From: Micromonospora sp. H61
GTDB taxonomy: Bacteria > Actinomycetota > Actinomycetes > Mycobacteriales > Micromonosporaceae
DNA length: 64,000 bases
Reading direction: 5' to 3'
Assembly: GCF_018070325.1 (NCBI RefSeq)
Contig: NZ_JAGPXY010000020.1
Location: forward strand, 1 to 64,000
In this document: positions 34,391 through 43,313 of the stretch, piece after piece
Position numbering within the stretch: the first letter of the stretch is position 1
Layout: each line of letters begins with the position of its first letter
Program-made: the position numbers and the translations under genes
The notes under the pieces: model-generated
The model's database searches: none
What the model saw: the letters and a program-made list of their open reading frames with translations, nothing else
What the model was told of the DNA's origin: nothing

Positions 34391-35503
34391 TCACGACGCC
34401 TGGTAGGCCGTCCAGTCCTCGATCGGAGTGAGCGGAACCGGCACCGGCCGCTCCACCACCGTCGTCAGCTCGATCCGCTGGCCTTCGGTCGCCGACCGGA
34501 GCAGGCTGGTCATGGTCTCGAGTACGTGCAGTGCGACGTCACCGTCGGCGCGCGGGGGACGCTGATCGTCGGCCCTGACCAGGTCGATCAGACCGATGCC
34601 CCGGGAAGCCCCGGCGTAACCGGCCCGCGGTTCGAGAGCGCGCCATTCGGTGTCGCCGAGCGCGAAGAGGCGGACTTCACCGTCGAAGTAGTTCGGATCG
34701 GGTACGGCGAGCGTGCCGGCCTCGCCGTGCACCTCGATCGGTGCGGCCGTCGTCCTGACGCCGTCGAAGCTCGTCGTGATGGTGGAGAGCGCACCGTTGG
34801 TGTGCTCGAGTACGCCGGTGAGGTGGGTGTCCACCCCCACCGGGATCCGCTGGCCGGTGCGCGGGCCCGAGCCGATGACGCGCTCGGCGCGCAGGCGGCT
34901 GGCGGCTCCGGTCACCGCCCGGACCGGCCCGAGCAGGTGGATGAGCGCCGAGATGTAGTACGGCCCCATGTCCAGCATCGGGCCGCCGCCCGGGGCGTAG
35001 TAGAAGTCGGGATTGGGATGCCAGCGCTCGTGTCCCGGAGTGACCATGACAGCCGATGCGGACATCGGGCGGCCGATGAGCCCGCCGTCGATCGCCGCCC
35101 GCGCCGTCTGCGTACCCGTACCCAGGACGGTGTCCGGCGCGCACCCGACGCGGACGCCGGCCGACACGGCCCGATCGATGATCGAGCGGCCGTCCGGAAA
35201 CGTCACGGCGAGCGGCTTTTCCACATACACGTTCTTGCCGGCGTCGATCGTGCCCAGCGAGATGTCGGCATGGGCCGCGGGGATGGTGAGGTTGAGCACG
35301 GTCTGCACGTCCGGGCGGGCGAGCAGACGCTCGACACTCATCGCCTCGGCTCCAGGAATCGTGGCAGCGACCTCGGCCGACCGGGAGACGTCGAGGTCGG
35401 CCACCGCGACGATGTCGACCTCAGGGTGGCCCGCGAGTGTGTCCAGGTATGCGCGGGAGATGACCCCGAGACCTATGACGCCGACGCGGTGCGGGTCGCC
35501 CAC
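34391..35503 (-). CDS. Gfo/Idh/MocA family oxidoreductase
   Basis: 370 residues: Rossmann GVIGLGVISRAYLDTL at the start, YVEKPLAV (catalytic Lys of EKP), and GGGPMLDMGPYYISAL C-terminal motif. NAD(P)-dependent sugar oxidoreductase. The GTG start at 35503 (AGGGGGA five bases upstream) lies inside the upstream ThuA gene, overlapping it by 31 bases, so both are translated together. ThuA with a Gfo/Idh partner matches the known ThuAB pair of trehalose and 3-keto-sugar utilisation; the exact substrate is inferred. Confidence 0.88.
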   Translation of the reverse strand: MGDPHRVGVIGLGVISRAYLDTLAGHPEVDIVAVADLDVSRSAEVAATIPGAEAMSVERLLARPDVQTVLNLTIPAAHADISLGTIDAGKNVYVEKPLAVTFPDGRSIIDRAVSAGVRVGCAPDTVLGTGTQTARAAIDGGLIGRPMSASAVMVTPGHERWHPNPDFYYAPGGGPMLDMGPYYISALIHLLGPVRAVTGAASRLRAERVIGSGPRTGQRIPVGVDTHLTGVLEHTNGALSTITTSFDGVRTTAAPIEVHGEAGTLAVPDPNYFDGEVRLFALGDTEWRALEPRAGYAGASRGIGLIDLVRADDQRPPRADGDVALHVLETMTSLLRSATEGQRIELTTVVERPVPVPLTPIEDWTAYQAS

Positions 35504-36183
35504 ACCATCCCCCTCTCGATCACGGTACGGACATCCGCGTGCTCCAGCACGTCGAGGCTGTGTCCCGGGGTCGTCACGACGATGCGCCCGGCACCCCACT
35601 CGCGGGTCCAGATCGCCGGTGAGGTGACCGGGCGACGCCACGGATGCCACGCCTGCGTCGGGTGGGTGGTCACGGCCAGCACGTCGATCAGATCATCGTG
35701 CAGCACCCAGTACTGTTCGGTGACCAGGTCGAAGCCCTCGATGCCCGCAGTGATCGGGTGCTCCCGGCCGAGGTCGGTGACGCGCACGGTGTGCGGCAGG
35801 AAGTTGTCCTCCGGGCCACCGTGACGCTCACACGGCTCCCGGCCCGGATGGGTCGCGAACTGGCCGCCCACCAGGTGCAGGTATTCGGAAGACGCGCGGA
35901 ACGAGTCAACGATGCCGCCGTGCCAGCCGGTGAAGCCCGTGCCGGCGATGACCGCCGCGCTGAGGCCCGCCACCTGGTCCGCGGTGATCTGCGACATCGT
36001 CATGCACTGCACGACGAGGTCGGTCGCGGCCATTTCGGCGGCGTCGGCGTAGATCTCAGTCGACTCCTCGACCCTTACGGCATAGCCGCTACGTTCGAGG
36101 AAGGGGAGGAACAACTCCGTCGCCTTGACCGGCTGGTGCCCCTCCCAACCGCCCCGAACCACCAGTGCTCTCCGCTGCGCCAC
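35473..36183 (-). CDS. ThuA domain protein
   Basis: 236 residues, ThuA family (glutamine-amidotransferase-like fold): ALVVRGGWEGHQP at the N-terminus, AVIAGTGFTGWHGGIVDSFR, QFATHPGREP, HPITAGIEGF, and VTSPAIWTREWGAGRIVVTTPGH. Related to ThuA of sugar catabolism. GTG 36183 follows GGGAGGGAGC. First gene of a two-gene operon with the oxidoreductase. A second ThuA domain is found in the secreted protein at 7275. Confidence 0.88.
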   Translation of the reverse strand: MAQRRALVVRGGWEGHQPVKATELFLPFLERSGYAVRVEESTEIYADAAEMAATDLVVQCMTMSQITADQVAGLSAAVIAGTGFTGWHGGIVDSFRASSEYLHLVGGQFATHPGREPCERHGGPEDNFLPHTVRVTDLGREHPITAGIEGFDLVTEQYWVLHDDLIDVLAVTTHPTQAWHPWRRPVTSPAIWTREWGAGRIVVTTPGHSLDVLEHADVRTVIERGMVWATRTASAS

Positions 36184-36433
36184 CGTCGCTCCCTCCCACG
36201 GTCCGTCACCACCGGGCTGGCCGCTCCGGCCCCGACGACGTGCCGCCGACGCCCGTACGTGCCGAGCACCGAAACCGTACCCGTGGTCGCCGACAAAGCC
36301 GACCTACGCCGGCTTGCGGGTGCCACTTTGCCCGGTCGGCATACGCCGCACCACGAACGCACCGGTGCTGGACCGCCGAGAGACTCCGGGCAGGTCGGGT
36401 CGCAATCGCGAGCGTCGTGGCGGGACCCGCTGA

Positions 36434-36652
36434 TCAACCGCTACGGCGGTTACCGTACTGGCGAGGGCTCTGGACCGAGCCGCGGCCACCGAGGTGCTGA
36501 CCCTTTCCATGCGGTTGAGGTGAGGCCACCTTGCCCTTCGCCCGTCGGGCAGCCCGATTCGCGGGAACGGCCGGCTGTTCGGTCTCGGTCTCGGCCGTTG
36601 AGGTGTCGGCAGCCACCGCGGGGTCGTCTTGGGCGGGTTCAGGCTCCGGCAT
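36434..36652 (-). CDS. Small basic protein (72 aa), conserved-looking
   Basis: 72 residues with a perfect AAGGAG seven bases before ATG 36652. Acidic N-terminal half (PEPEPAQDDPAVAADTSTAE) and basic Gly/Arg-rich C-terminal half (RAARRAKGKVA, GRGSVQSPRQYGNRRSG). Predicted disordered. I recall similar short proteins in Micromonosporaceae, function unknown; nucleic-acid or ribosome association is a guess from composition. Confidence 0.6.
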   Translation of the reverse strand: MPEPEPAQDDPAVAADTSTAETETEQPAVPANRAARRAKGKVASPQPHGKGQHLGGRGSVQSPRQYGNRRSG

Positions 36653-36948
36653 CGGGTTCTCCTTGGATTTGGTGGGGTCCTGCGGACCATCGACGGCCGG
36701 CGGACGTGGACTGATCGACGCCGAGGTGCGCGCCTTGACGGTAGCGCAACGCCAGGCCCAGCTGAGTGCTCCCCCACTCCGACGGGACAGTCGTTACCTG
36801 CTGGCTGCCGGCGCAGGCAGCGTCTTCAGCGCTCAGACGATGGTGGGCTCCTCCGGCAGGTGGACGAGGTCGGCGCGAGGTGCGCCTCCACGAGGACTCA
36901 TTCCAGGTGGCCAACGCCTACGCCGAAAGACCGGCGTCAGACGGCGTC

Positions 36949-36993
36949 GCTCCGGCCCGCACATCCCGGGTACCGGGTTGTGCGGGCCGGAGC
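36949..36993 (-). terminator. Terminator of the hemicellulase operon
   Basis: Perfect 15-base-pair stem (36949-36963 with 36979-36993) continuing inward with a 5-base-pair CCCGG/CCGGG stem, 31 bases beyond the stop at 37024. The remainder of the 371-base gap 36653-37023 shows no gene. Confidence 0.85.
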
Positions 36994-37023
36994 GTGGATC
37001 AGTGACTCGGTCGGGACGACAAT

Positions 37024-38499
37024 TCAGACTGCGGTGCGTGACCACTGCTGGTTGGTGCCGGAGTTGCACGAGTACTGCTTGAGGACCACTCCGTCCGCAG
37101 TCGCGGCTGCCGGCACGTCCACGCACTTGTTGCTGTGTCGTGCCCGGAGCTGGAAGTAGCCGCCGTTGGTGACCATCTGGAACTGCTGGTTGGTGCCGGT
37201 GCCGCAGGTGTACTGGACGAGCTCGGCGCCGTCGGCGGTCGACGCGCTCACCACGTCGAGGCACTTTCCGCTGTTACGGCTGATGATGCGCCAGTAGCCG
37301 CTGCCGGCGTCCTGGAACTGCCACTGCTGCCACGCACCACCACCGTACGTGTACTGGCCGACGCGCGCGCCGTTGTCGGTGTTCGGTGACTGGACGTCCA
37401 TGGCCTTGCCGCTGTGCCGCACGTTGATCCGGTAGTACGTCCCCGTCGACGGCGGAGGCGTCGTCGGGTCGCCGCCGACGGTGTCGCCCCACGCGTACCG
37501 GATCCGGTCCGCGCCCGAGGTGTTGCGGACGGTCAGGTTGAGGTCGGTGCCGGTACCGTTCAGCGCGAACATCGAGTACCAGTCGTAGCCGATGGTGCCG
37601 GTCTTGCCACCGAGGGCGGGCCAGTAGGTGCCGCCCATCTGATTGTCGCGCATGACCTGGGCCATGGCGCGGATGTAGCGCACGAAGTTGTCGGTGCTGC
37701 CCGCGTCGGCGTAGTTGCGGCCGTCGTTCATGGGCGCGCCGAACTCGGTCGCGACCGCGCGGGAGGCGCAGTTGCCGAGGCGGGCCTGGATGTGGCTGCG
37801 GAAGGCGTCGTAGGTCATCGCGCCGTAGAAGAAGGCGTAGTAGTGGAAGGACAGCAGCGTCGAGTTGAATCGGCTGTCGTTGCAGATGTCGCGCAGGTCC
37901 TGGCTGAAGCCGGTGCCGCCGATCAGCACCCGGCCGGGCACCGCCGAGTAGTGGTAGCTGAGCCAGTTCGCCGCGACGTTGCGCCACTCCGCCGAGCTGT
38001 AGCCGTGCGGCTCGTTCATCGGCTCGAAGTAGACGTTGGTGTTCGTGCCGTACGTGTTGGTCACTGTGGACCACATCGCGTTCCACGCGGCGAGGTTCGT
38101 GATCCTGCCGCCGGAGGCGGCGCCGTCCTCCCAGTAGGCGAGGATGACCTTGAAGCCGCGGGCGGTGGCCGCGTCGATGGCGCCTCGATATGCCTCCCAC
38201 CAGGCCGTCCCCACCGTGTGGGTGTTGATGGGCAGTCGGATGGTGTTGACCCCCATGGTGGACGCCATGTCGTCGTAGAGGGCATTGGCCTTGGCCCGCA
38301 CGGTCGCGTTGCTGTCGGACATGCTCAGGCCCTGCACGACGAGCGGGCTGGTCTTGAAGTTGTCACCCAGCATGGCCCAGTTCATGCCTCGGAACTGGTT
38401 GGTGGCGGCGGTCGCCGGCGACGACGCGACGGCGACGATGCCAACCATCGCCGTCAACGCGGCCACCAGGGCGCAGAGCACCCGTCGATGTAGTGCCAC
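37024..38499 (-). CDS. GH5 glycoside hydrolase with ricin-type CBM13
   Basis: 491 residues: signal peptide (1-32), GH5 (beta/alpha)8 barrel (about 35-340) with NVYFEPMNEPHGY (acid/base Glu163) and AVATEFGAP (nucleophile Glu252), then a CBM13 beta-trefoil (about 360-491; three repeats with KxLDV-x-NGA-QY and QQWQF). It should cleave a beta-linked plant glycan, for example mannan, xylan or cellulose. GTG 38499 with AAGGAG eight bases before; the long open frame further upstream on this strand is not coding. Last gene of the operon. Confidence 0.88.
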   Translation of the reverse strand: MALHRRVLCALVAALTAMVGIVAVASSPATAATNQFRGMNWAMLGDNFKTSPLVVQGLSMSDSNATVRAKANALYDDMASTMGVNTIRLPINTHTVGTAWWEAYRGAIDAATARGFKVILAYWEDGAASGGRITNLAAWNAMWSTVTNTYGTNTNVYFEPMNEPHGYSSAEWRNVAANWLSYHYSAVPGRVLIGGTGFSQDLRDICNDSRFNSTLLSFHYYAFFYGAMTYDAFRSHIQARLGNCASRAVATEFGAPMNDGRNYADAGSTDNFVRYIRAMAQVMRDNQMGGTYWPALGGKTGTIGYDWYSMFALNGTGTDLNLTVRNTSGADRIRYAWGDTVGGDPTTPPPSTGTYYRINVRHSGKAMDVQSPNTDNGARVGQYTYGGGAWQQWQFQDAGSGYWRIISRNSGKCLDVVSASTADGAELVQYTCGTGTNQQFQMVTNGGYFQLRARHSNKCVDVPAAATADGVVLKQYSCNSGTNQQWSRTAV

Positions 38500-38528
38500 A
38501 GTCGGAACTCCTTGGAGAGGGACCAGGT

Positions 38529-39968
38529 TCAGCTGGTCACGCGGAAGGTGGCGTCGGCACGGCTCTGCGCGTCGGACACCGGGTCGAGCCGGAGCAGGTA
38601 GGCGTAGTGCCGGAGGTAGCGGTCCGGGTGGCTGTAGGACTGGAACGACGTCCACGACGAGTTGGCCAGGCCGGCGACCTGCCGGAAGGTGGCGTCGGCG
38701 GCGAAGGTGGCGGTGCCGTCGTTGGCTTCCAACCGGAAGTCGTATCCGTAGTGGCGCAGGTAGTGGCCCGGGTAGTTGACCGACTGGATGGAGACGGTGC
38801 CGGAGCCGACCAGGCCGGGCACCACCCGCCACTGGCCGTCCTGCGCAGGGCTCACGTTCGGGTCGATGCGGACGTCGTAGTCGTAGTGCCGCACGTACCG
38901 GTCCTGGAAGTTGTACGACTGGATCCGGTTGACCGCTGTGGCGGGCCAGCGGGCGAGCACCCGGTTCTGTTCGGCAGCGGTCAGGTTGAGGATCGAACCG
39001 TGCCGTTTCTTGGTGCCGCCCATCGCGTACGAGCCGGACGCCGGCAGTCGGTAGCTGCCCGGGCTCGACGGATCGGTGGTCAGGACCGGCAGGTAGCCGC
39101 GCCCGCTGGAGTACTGGTCGAGGTAGAGGACCCACTCGTTGCGCGTGTTCATCTTCATCCACATCGGGCCTTCGACCTGCGCACCGGTCAGCCCGATGCC
39201 GGAGAGGTTTCCGAGGCTGGTCCAGGTGCCGAGGATGGAGTTGCTGCCCTCGATGGCGATCTGGCCGTCCCGGGAGGCCCGGACGTAGCGGTAGGCGCCG
39301 ACTCCGGCCGGCACCTCGACGATCTGCGTGTCGATGATTTCCTGGTTTCCCGGCCGGTCGACGTAGACCTGCGGCGTGGTGACGCTGCGGAAGTCCGTCG
39401 TGCGCGCGTAGTAGATGCGGTGCTTGGTCGCGCCGTTGAGCGGGACGTTCGTCGCCCAGTAGAGGACGTAGTCGCCGGTGGCCGGGTTCCAGATCGCCTC
39501 CGGTGCCCAGGCGTTGCGTCCGTCCGGAATTGCGCCGGCGACGTTCAGCAACCACGGCGCCGACCAGTTGACCAGGTCGGTGGACTCCCACACGACGAGG
39601 CTCCGGCTGCCGTTGTTGATCGCGGTCGACCAGTCCTGACCGCAGCCGATGCACAGGTCCGTGGCAATGATCCAGTACCGGTCGCCGGCCGGCGAGCGGA
39701 CCAGGGCGGGATCGCGGACGCCGCGGGTGCCGACCGTGGACCGCAGCACGAGCCCACCGTTGTTGAGGTCGGTCCAGCGTAGGCCGTCGGTGCTGTGGGC
39801 GAGGTAGATCTGCTGGTCGGTCGACGACTCACCGGTGAAGTGCGCCATCAGGTAGCCGACGGTCGGGTCGAGCGCGGCCGCCTCCTTGGGTGTCGCCGCC
39901 GACCAGGTGGAGAACAGCAGGCTCGCGGCCACCGCAACCGCGCAGAGCCGGGCGAGGACTCTCGACAT
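38529..39968 (-). CDS. GH43-type enzyme with C-terminal AbfB domain
   Basis: 479 residues: signal peptide (1-32), GH43 beta-propeller (about 35-330; RDPALVRSPAGDRYWII, APEAIWNPATGDY, GAQVEGPMW) and C-terminal AbfB (CBM42) with YVRHYDY / YLRHYGY / YLRHYAY arabinose-binding repeats. Probably an arabinan- or arabinoxylan-active exo enzyme. AAGGAGAGAGAC precedes ATG 39968. Lies 29 bases before the GH5 gene and 37 bases after the first GH43 gene, one transcription unit. Confidence 0.88.
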   Translation of the reverse strand: MSRVLARLCAVAVAASLLFSTWSAATPKEAAALDPTVGYLMAHFTGESSTDQQIYLAHSTDGLRWTDLNNGGLVLRSTVGTRGVRDPALVRSPAGDRYWIIATDLCIGCGQDWSTAINNGSRSLVVWESTDLVNWSAPWLLNVAGAIPDGRNAWAPEAIWNPATGDYVLYWATNVPLNGATKHRIYYARTTDFRSVTTPQVYVDRPGNQEIIDTQIVEVPAGVGAYRYVRASRDGQIAIEGSNSILGTWTSLGNLSGIGLTGAQVEGPMWMKMNTRNEWVLYLDQYSSGRGYLPVLTTDPSSPGSYRLPASGSYAMGGTKKRHGSILNLTAAEQNRVLARWPATAVNRIQSYNFQDRYVRHYDYDVRIDPNVSPAQDGQWRVVPGLVGSGTVSIQSVNYPGHYLRHYGYDFRLEANDGTATFAADATFRQVAGLANSSWTSFQSYSHPDRYLRHYAYLLRLDPVSDAQSRADATFRVTS

Positions 39969-40005
39969 GTGTCTCTCTCCTTCGCGCAGGGGGCTTACCG
40001 GTCAG

Positions 40006-41427
40006 CTAGAGCGTCGGTGCGACAGGCCGGATGGTGCCGTCGGTGCTGAACTCCATCCGGTCGATGGCGGTCTCGCGATTGGTGCCGTTGCCGGTCGGCA
40101 CGGCGAAGCGGTGGTAGGCGATGTACCAGGTGTCGCTGCCGGGGGCGCGGACCACAGAGTGGTGACCGGTGCCCTTGATGCCGACGTCGAGGCGCTTCTG
40201 CAGCACCACGCCGCGCCTTGTCCACGGCCCGAGGGGTGAGGGGCCGGTGGCGTAGGCGACCCGGTAGTCCTCGCTGCGCGTGTCGTTCTCCGACCACATG
40301 AAGTAGTAGAGACCGTTGCGTTTGAACACGAACGGTGCCTCGTTGTAGCCCGACGGGGTGATGACCCGTGCCTGCGCCGCATCGAAGGAGACCATGTCGG
40401 CGTTCAACCGCACCGCCCGCGCGACGCCCTGCCCCCAGTACAGGTAGGACTGCCCGTCGTCGTCGGTGAACACCATGGGGTCGATCGTCTGCCCGCCGGA
40501 GAACTGGTCGCTGCGGATCAGCGGCCGGCCCAGCGCGTCACGGAACGGTCCGGTGGGGTGGTCAGCCACGGCCACGCCTAGCTGTTTGGCCGTGTTGCCG
40601 CTGGCCGCGCCACCGCTGAAGTACAGGTAGTAGCGGCCGTTGGCGCTGGCCACCGCCGGCGCCCAGGCCGAGTTGTCCGCCCAGGACACGTCCGGACCGT
40701 GGTCGAGGATCACGCCGTGGTCGGTCCAGTTGACCAGGTCGGTCGAGGAGAACGCCTTGTAGTAGGTGCCGGCCCATCTCGCGTAACCGTCAGTGGTCGG
40801 GTACAGGTAGTAGCGGCCGTTGAACACGGTGAGGTGCGGATCGGCGAAGAGACCCGGAATCACCGGCCCCTTGGTGGTCCTGGGCGCCCAGGGCGCGACG
40901 AGGCGGAAGGCGCTGTCCGCCCGGAACGCGGCCGTGTCCTGGTAGGCATCGAGCCAGAGTGCGAAGTCGCGGTGCCGGATCCGCCGGCTCGGGTAGTTAT
41001 ACGAGACCAGCGCCACCGATCCGCTGACCGAGCCCTCCACGGCGCAGAAGGTGGCGTCGGCCCGGAACGCCGCGTCGCCGGTGTTCGCATCGACCCGGAG
41101 CCGGTAGTCGCGGTGCCGCAGGAACATGCCCGTCCTGGTCTGGAACGAGTAGCAGGTCGGCGACGCCAAACCGTTGACCACGGTGAAGGTGGCATCGAGC
41201 TTGGTCTGGTTGGCGCTGCTGGAGGTGACCGGGTCGAGCTGACCGAGATAGTCGATGTGCCGCACGTACCGTCCGGACTGGTTGATCGCCTCCAGCGAGA
41301 CCGCGCCGGTCGGCAGGCTGGCGGCTTGCGCCGGCCCGTCGGCCACCACCACGACAGCCGCGGCGGCCACGGCGGAGAGCACGAGGAGGGCACGTGGACG
41401 CTTGGTCGATGCTCCCGACAGAATCAC
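40006..41427 (-). CDS. AbfB domain plus GH43 enzyme (reversed domain order)
   Basis: 473 residues: signal peptide (1-35), N-terminal AbfB (CBM42; about 38-180 with YVRHIDY / FLRHRDY / RIRHRDF) and C-terminal GH43 (about 185-473; GLFADPHLTVFNGRYYLYP, SAWAPAVASANGRYYLYF, NEAPFVFKRNGLYYFMWSE). The order is opposite to the neighbouring GH43-AbfB protein. First gene of the operon; GTG 41427 with AGAGGGG upstream and a LacI-type palindrome 30 bases before the start. Confidence 0.88.
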   Translation of the reverse strand: MILSGASTKRPRALLVLSAVAAAAVVVVADGPAQAASLPTGAVSLEAINQSGRYVRHIDYLGQLDPVTSSSANQTKLDATFTVVNGLASPTCYSFQTRTGMFLRHRDYRLRVDANTGDAAFRADATFCAVEGSVSGSVALVSYNYPSRRIRHRDFALWLDAYQDTAAFRADSAFRLVAPWAPRTTKGPVIPGLFADPHLTVFNGRYYLYPTTDGYARWAGTYYKAFSSTDLVNWTDHGVILDHGPDVSWADNSAWAPAVASANGRYYLYFSGGAASGNTAKQLGVAVADHPTGPFRDALGRPLIRSDQFSGGQTIDPMVFTDDDGQSYLYWGQGVARAVRLNADMVSFDAAQARVITPSGYNEAPFVFKRNGLYYFMWSENDTRSEDYRVAYATGPSPLGPWTRRGVVLQKRLDVGIKGTGHHSVVRAPGSDTWYIAYHRFAVPTGNGTNRETAIDRMEFSTDGTIRPVAPTL

Positions 41428-41456
41428 CGTCCCGACCCCTCTCGCAAGATCATCTA

Positions 41457-41470
41457 TGTTAGCGTTAACA
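41457..41470 (-). promoter_or_regulatory. LacI-type operator of the hemicellulase operon
   Basis: Palindrome TGTTAGCGTTAACA with central CG, 30 bases upstream of the operon start. It matches the operator at 18877 in 12 of 14 positions when read on the opposite strand. TGTTAGCG recurs at 41605 as a half-site. Confidence 0.7.
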
Positions 41471-41694
41471 AGAGCAGGCGGTATCCGGGCTCAGGCTTGA
41501 GCGGCCCTGGCGACGGGGTGGAGTGTTCGCATGCGGTGCCTCTGGCGCGTCACACGACCACAGACGCAATGTGTTCGGCTCGTTAAGTTCGCGTTGCGGA
41601 CAAGTGTTAGCGATCGCATCTACGAGTGTCAAGGGATCGACCGCGGCCACTCCCCCGGGACCCCGGTCACGCCACCCGTCATCCACAGTCCCGG

Positions 41695-41915
41695 TCAGAC
41701 CGTGCCGCCACCCTCCTGAAGCCATCGATGGACGACGGCGAAGTCCGCTTCGGTCAGGCCCGTGTACGAGTCAACGCGGCGCAGCAGCGCCCGCGCCGGG
41801 TGGTGAGCCCTCACCCATCGGCGGTCGGCTGGCCAACCGGTCGGGCCTTGAAAGTGATCAGCGGTCGGTCCACATCGAGGACGATGACCGGACGTCCGGC
41901 GAAGCCGGGAGTCAC
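41695..41915 (-). pseudogene. Decayed HAD-type hydrolase gene
   Basis: A GTG at 41915 overlapping the NADAR stop starts a reading RPVIVLDVDRPLITFKARP, the N-terminal motif of HAD-fold proteins (usually DVDGPL). It ends at a TGA after about 35 codons; in another frame the last part reads ALLRRVDSYTGLTEADF, then VVHRWLQEGG, like the C-terminal tail of the same family. The middle is missing. So this is an internally deleted, frameshifted gene once translationally coupled to NADAR. Confidence 0.55.
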
Positions 41916-42496
41916 GCCGGAACCGTCCCCTGCCGACCGTGATCCTCAAGCACCTCACGCACCTGCATGAGCGCGAAGCCCAGCAGGTTGAGGCCTCGCC
42001 AACAGGCGGGGTCGACAGCAGCCGGATCGTCGCGGTTCAGGCCGATGCCCCAGATCCGGTCGACCGGGCTGGCCTCCACCAGGACTCGCTGCCCGGTGGC
42101 CAGCAGAAACGCCCGGAGCGCGGGGTGTTGATCGAATTTCGCGAGGTTGCCGGCCACCACGATCGCGATGCGGTGTTCACTCCAGGTCTGCTGATCGAAA
42201 CCCGCGACGCGTCCGCCCAGCACCTTCGCGGCGTGGGGATGCGGCGCGGCGAGGATCTGTTCCGCCATCGCGCGGTCGCCGAACAGGATGGCCTTGCGCC
42301 ACATCATGTAGTGCTCCGCAGTGGCGAACCGCATGTCGCCGGCGGTGAACGGCGCCGGCCACCACTGACTCAGGCAACCTGCGCCGACACCACCGTCACG
42401 TTCGGGCTGGTGCCCCCAGAAGAACAGGAATTTGACCTGACGACCCTGCGCCTGCGCAGCGGCCAGATTCGCGACGCTCCGAACCGATGCCAGCAT
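41912..42496 (-). CDS. NADAR family protein
   Basis: 194 residues of the NADAR (YbiA-like) family: FFWGHQPERDG, CLSQWWPAPF, RFATAEHYMMWRKAILFGD, and IWGIGLNRDDPAA. NADAR proteins are N-glycosidases acting on riboflavin intermediates or ADP-ribosyl adducts. Start ATG 42496; no strong ribosome site. Followed by the HAD-type remnant with a GTGA overlap. Confidence 0.85.
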   Translation of the reverse strand: MLASVRSVANLAAAQAQGRQVKFLFFWGHQPERDGGVGAGCLSQWWPAPFTAGDMRFATAEHYMMWRKAILFGDRAMAEQILAAPHPHAAKVLGGRVAGFDQQTWSEHRIAIVVAGNLAKFDQHPALRAFLLATGQRVLVEASPVDRIWGIGLNRDDPAAVDPACWRGLNLLGFALMQVREVLEDHGRQGTVPA

Positions 42497-42644
42497 GATG
42501 GGTAAGTGTGCGGCACCAGCGCTCCGCGTACCCCGCAATTTTCGACCGCGACGACTGCTCGCGGCCGCCGCGACGCCAGGCATGCCCACAGCGCTGTGAC
42601 ATATTGCCCACGTCCGGCGGCCATCGAACCCGACGTCCGATACC

Positions 42645-42650
42645 TACAGT
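42645..42650 (+). promoter_or_regulatory. Leaderless -10 of the DUF6817-like gene
   Basis: TACAGT lies six bases before ATG 42657 and no ribosome site is present. Confidence 0.45.
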
Positions 42651-42656
42651 CGGACC

Positions 42657-43190
42657 ATGACCATCGACGACGGCGTGCGGGTCTGGCTCCGCCGGCAGGG
42701 AGCTGAACAGATCGCCCATCCCGGAGGCAACCTGTACGTCCACCTGTGTCGAGTCAGCGAACGACTCGCCGTGCTCGGCTGCGCCCGTGACGGGCAAGCA
42801 GCGGGCCTCACCCACGCCGCCTACGGGACCGACGGGTTCGACGTCACCCTGGTTGATCGGGCCGATCGTGCGGTGCTGCGGGATCTCGTTGGCGCCGACG
42901 CCGAGGAGCTCGTCTATCTGTACGGTGCCTGCGACCGTGGACGCAGCTGGCAGGAGCTGGCGAGGACCGGCGAGGTGTTCGACCGCTTCGCACGTCAGGT
43001 GCGGACGCCCGATGAGACTCAACTTCGGTCGCTCGTGGACCTGAGCATCGTCAACGAGCTGGACGTCATCGAGCACGATCCTGCGGTGGCGGACCGGCAC
43101 GGGGCCTACTTCCGGGAGCTGTTCGCGTCGTGGGCCCCGATCGCCTCGGAGCAGGTCATCAGCGATGCGCAGCGGGTCCTGCGGCAGTGA
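42657..43190 (+). CDS. DUF6817-like protein
   Basis: 177 residues, soluble, helical. Pattern LRRQGAEQIAHPGGNLYVHL, CARDGQAAGLTHAAYGTDGF fits my memory of the DUF6817 group; the spaced histidines recall HD-domain-like folds. Unknown function. Leaderless: TACAGT six bases upstream. Confidence 0.65.
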   Translation: MTIDDGVRVWLRRQGAEQIAHPGGNLYVHLCRVSERLAVLGCARDGQAAGLTHAAYGTDGFDVTLVDRADRAVLRDLVGADAEELVYLYGACDRGRSWQELARTGEVFDRFARQVRTPDETQLRSLVDLSIVNELDVIEHDPAVADRHGAYFRELFASWAPIASEQVISDAQRVLRQ

Positions 43191-43313
43191 CACCCGAATC
43201 GTCGCGTCCGACAGCACGGACCTCCGGCCGCGTACGGGTGCGAGCCGTCTAACCCGGCAGCTTCGATCCCTTTGCTCCGGGGCACGTGAATGTGGTCAGC
43301 CGGGCACGCGCTC

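Noticed and set aside
38500-39654. Open frame extending the GH5 gene upstream through the neighbouring GH43 gene
   Set aside because: The added residues are low-complexity and antisense-like; a signal peptide and ribosome site at 38499 mark the true start.
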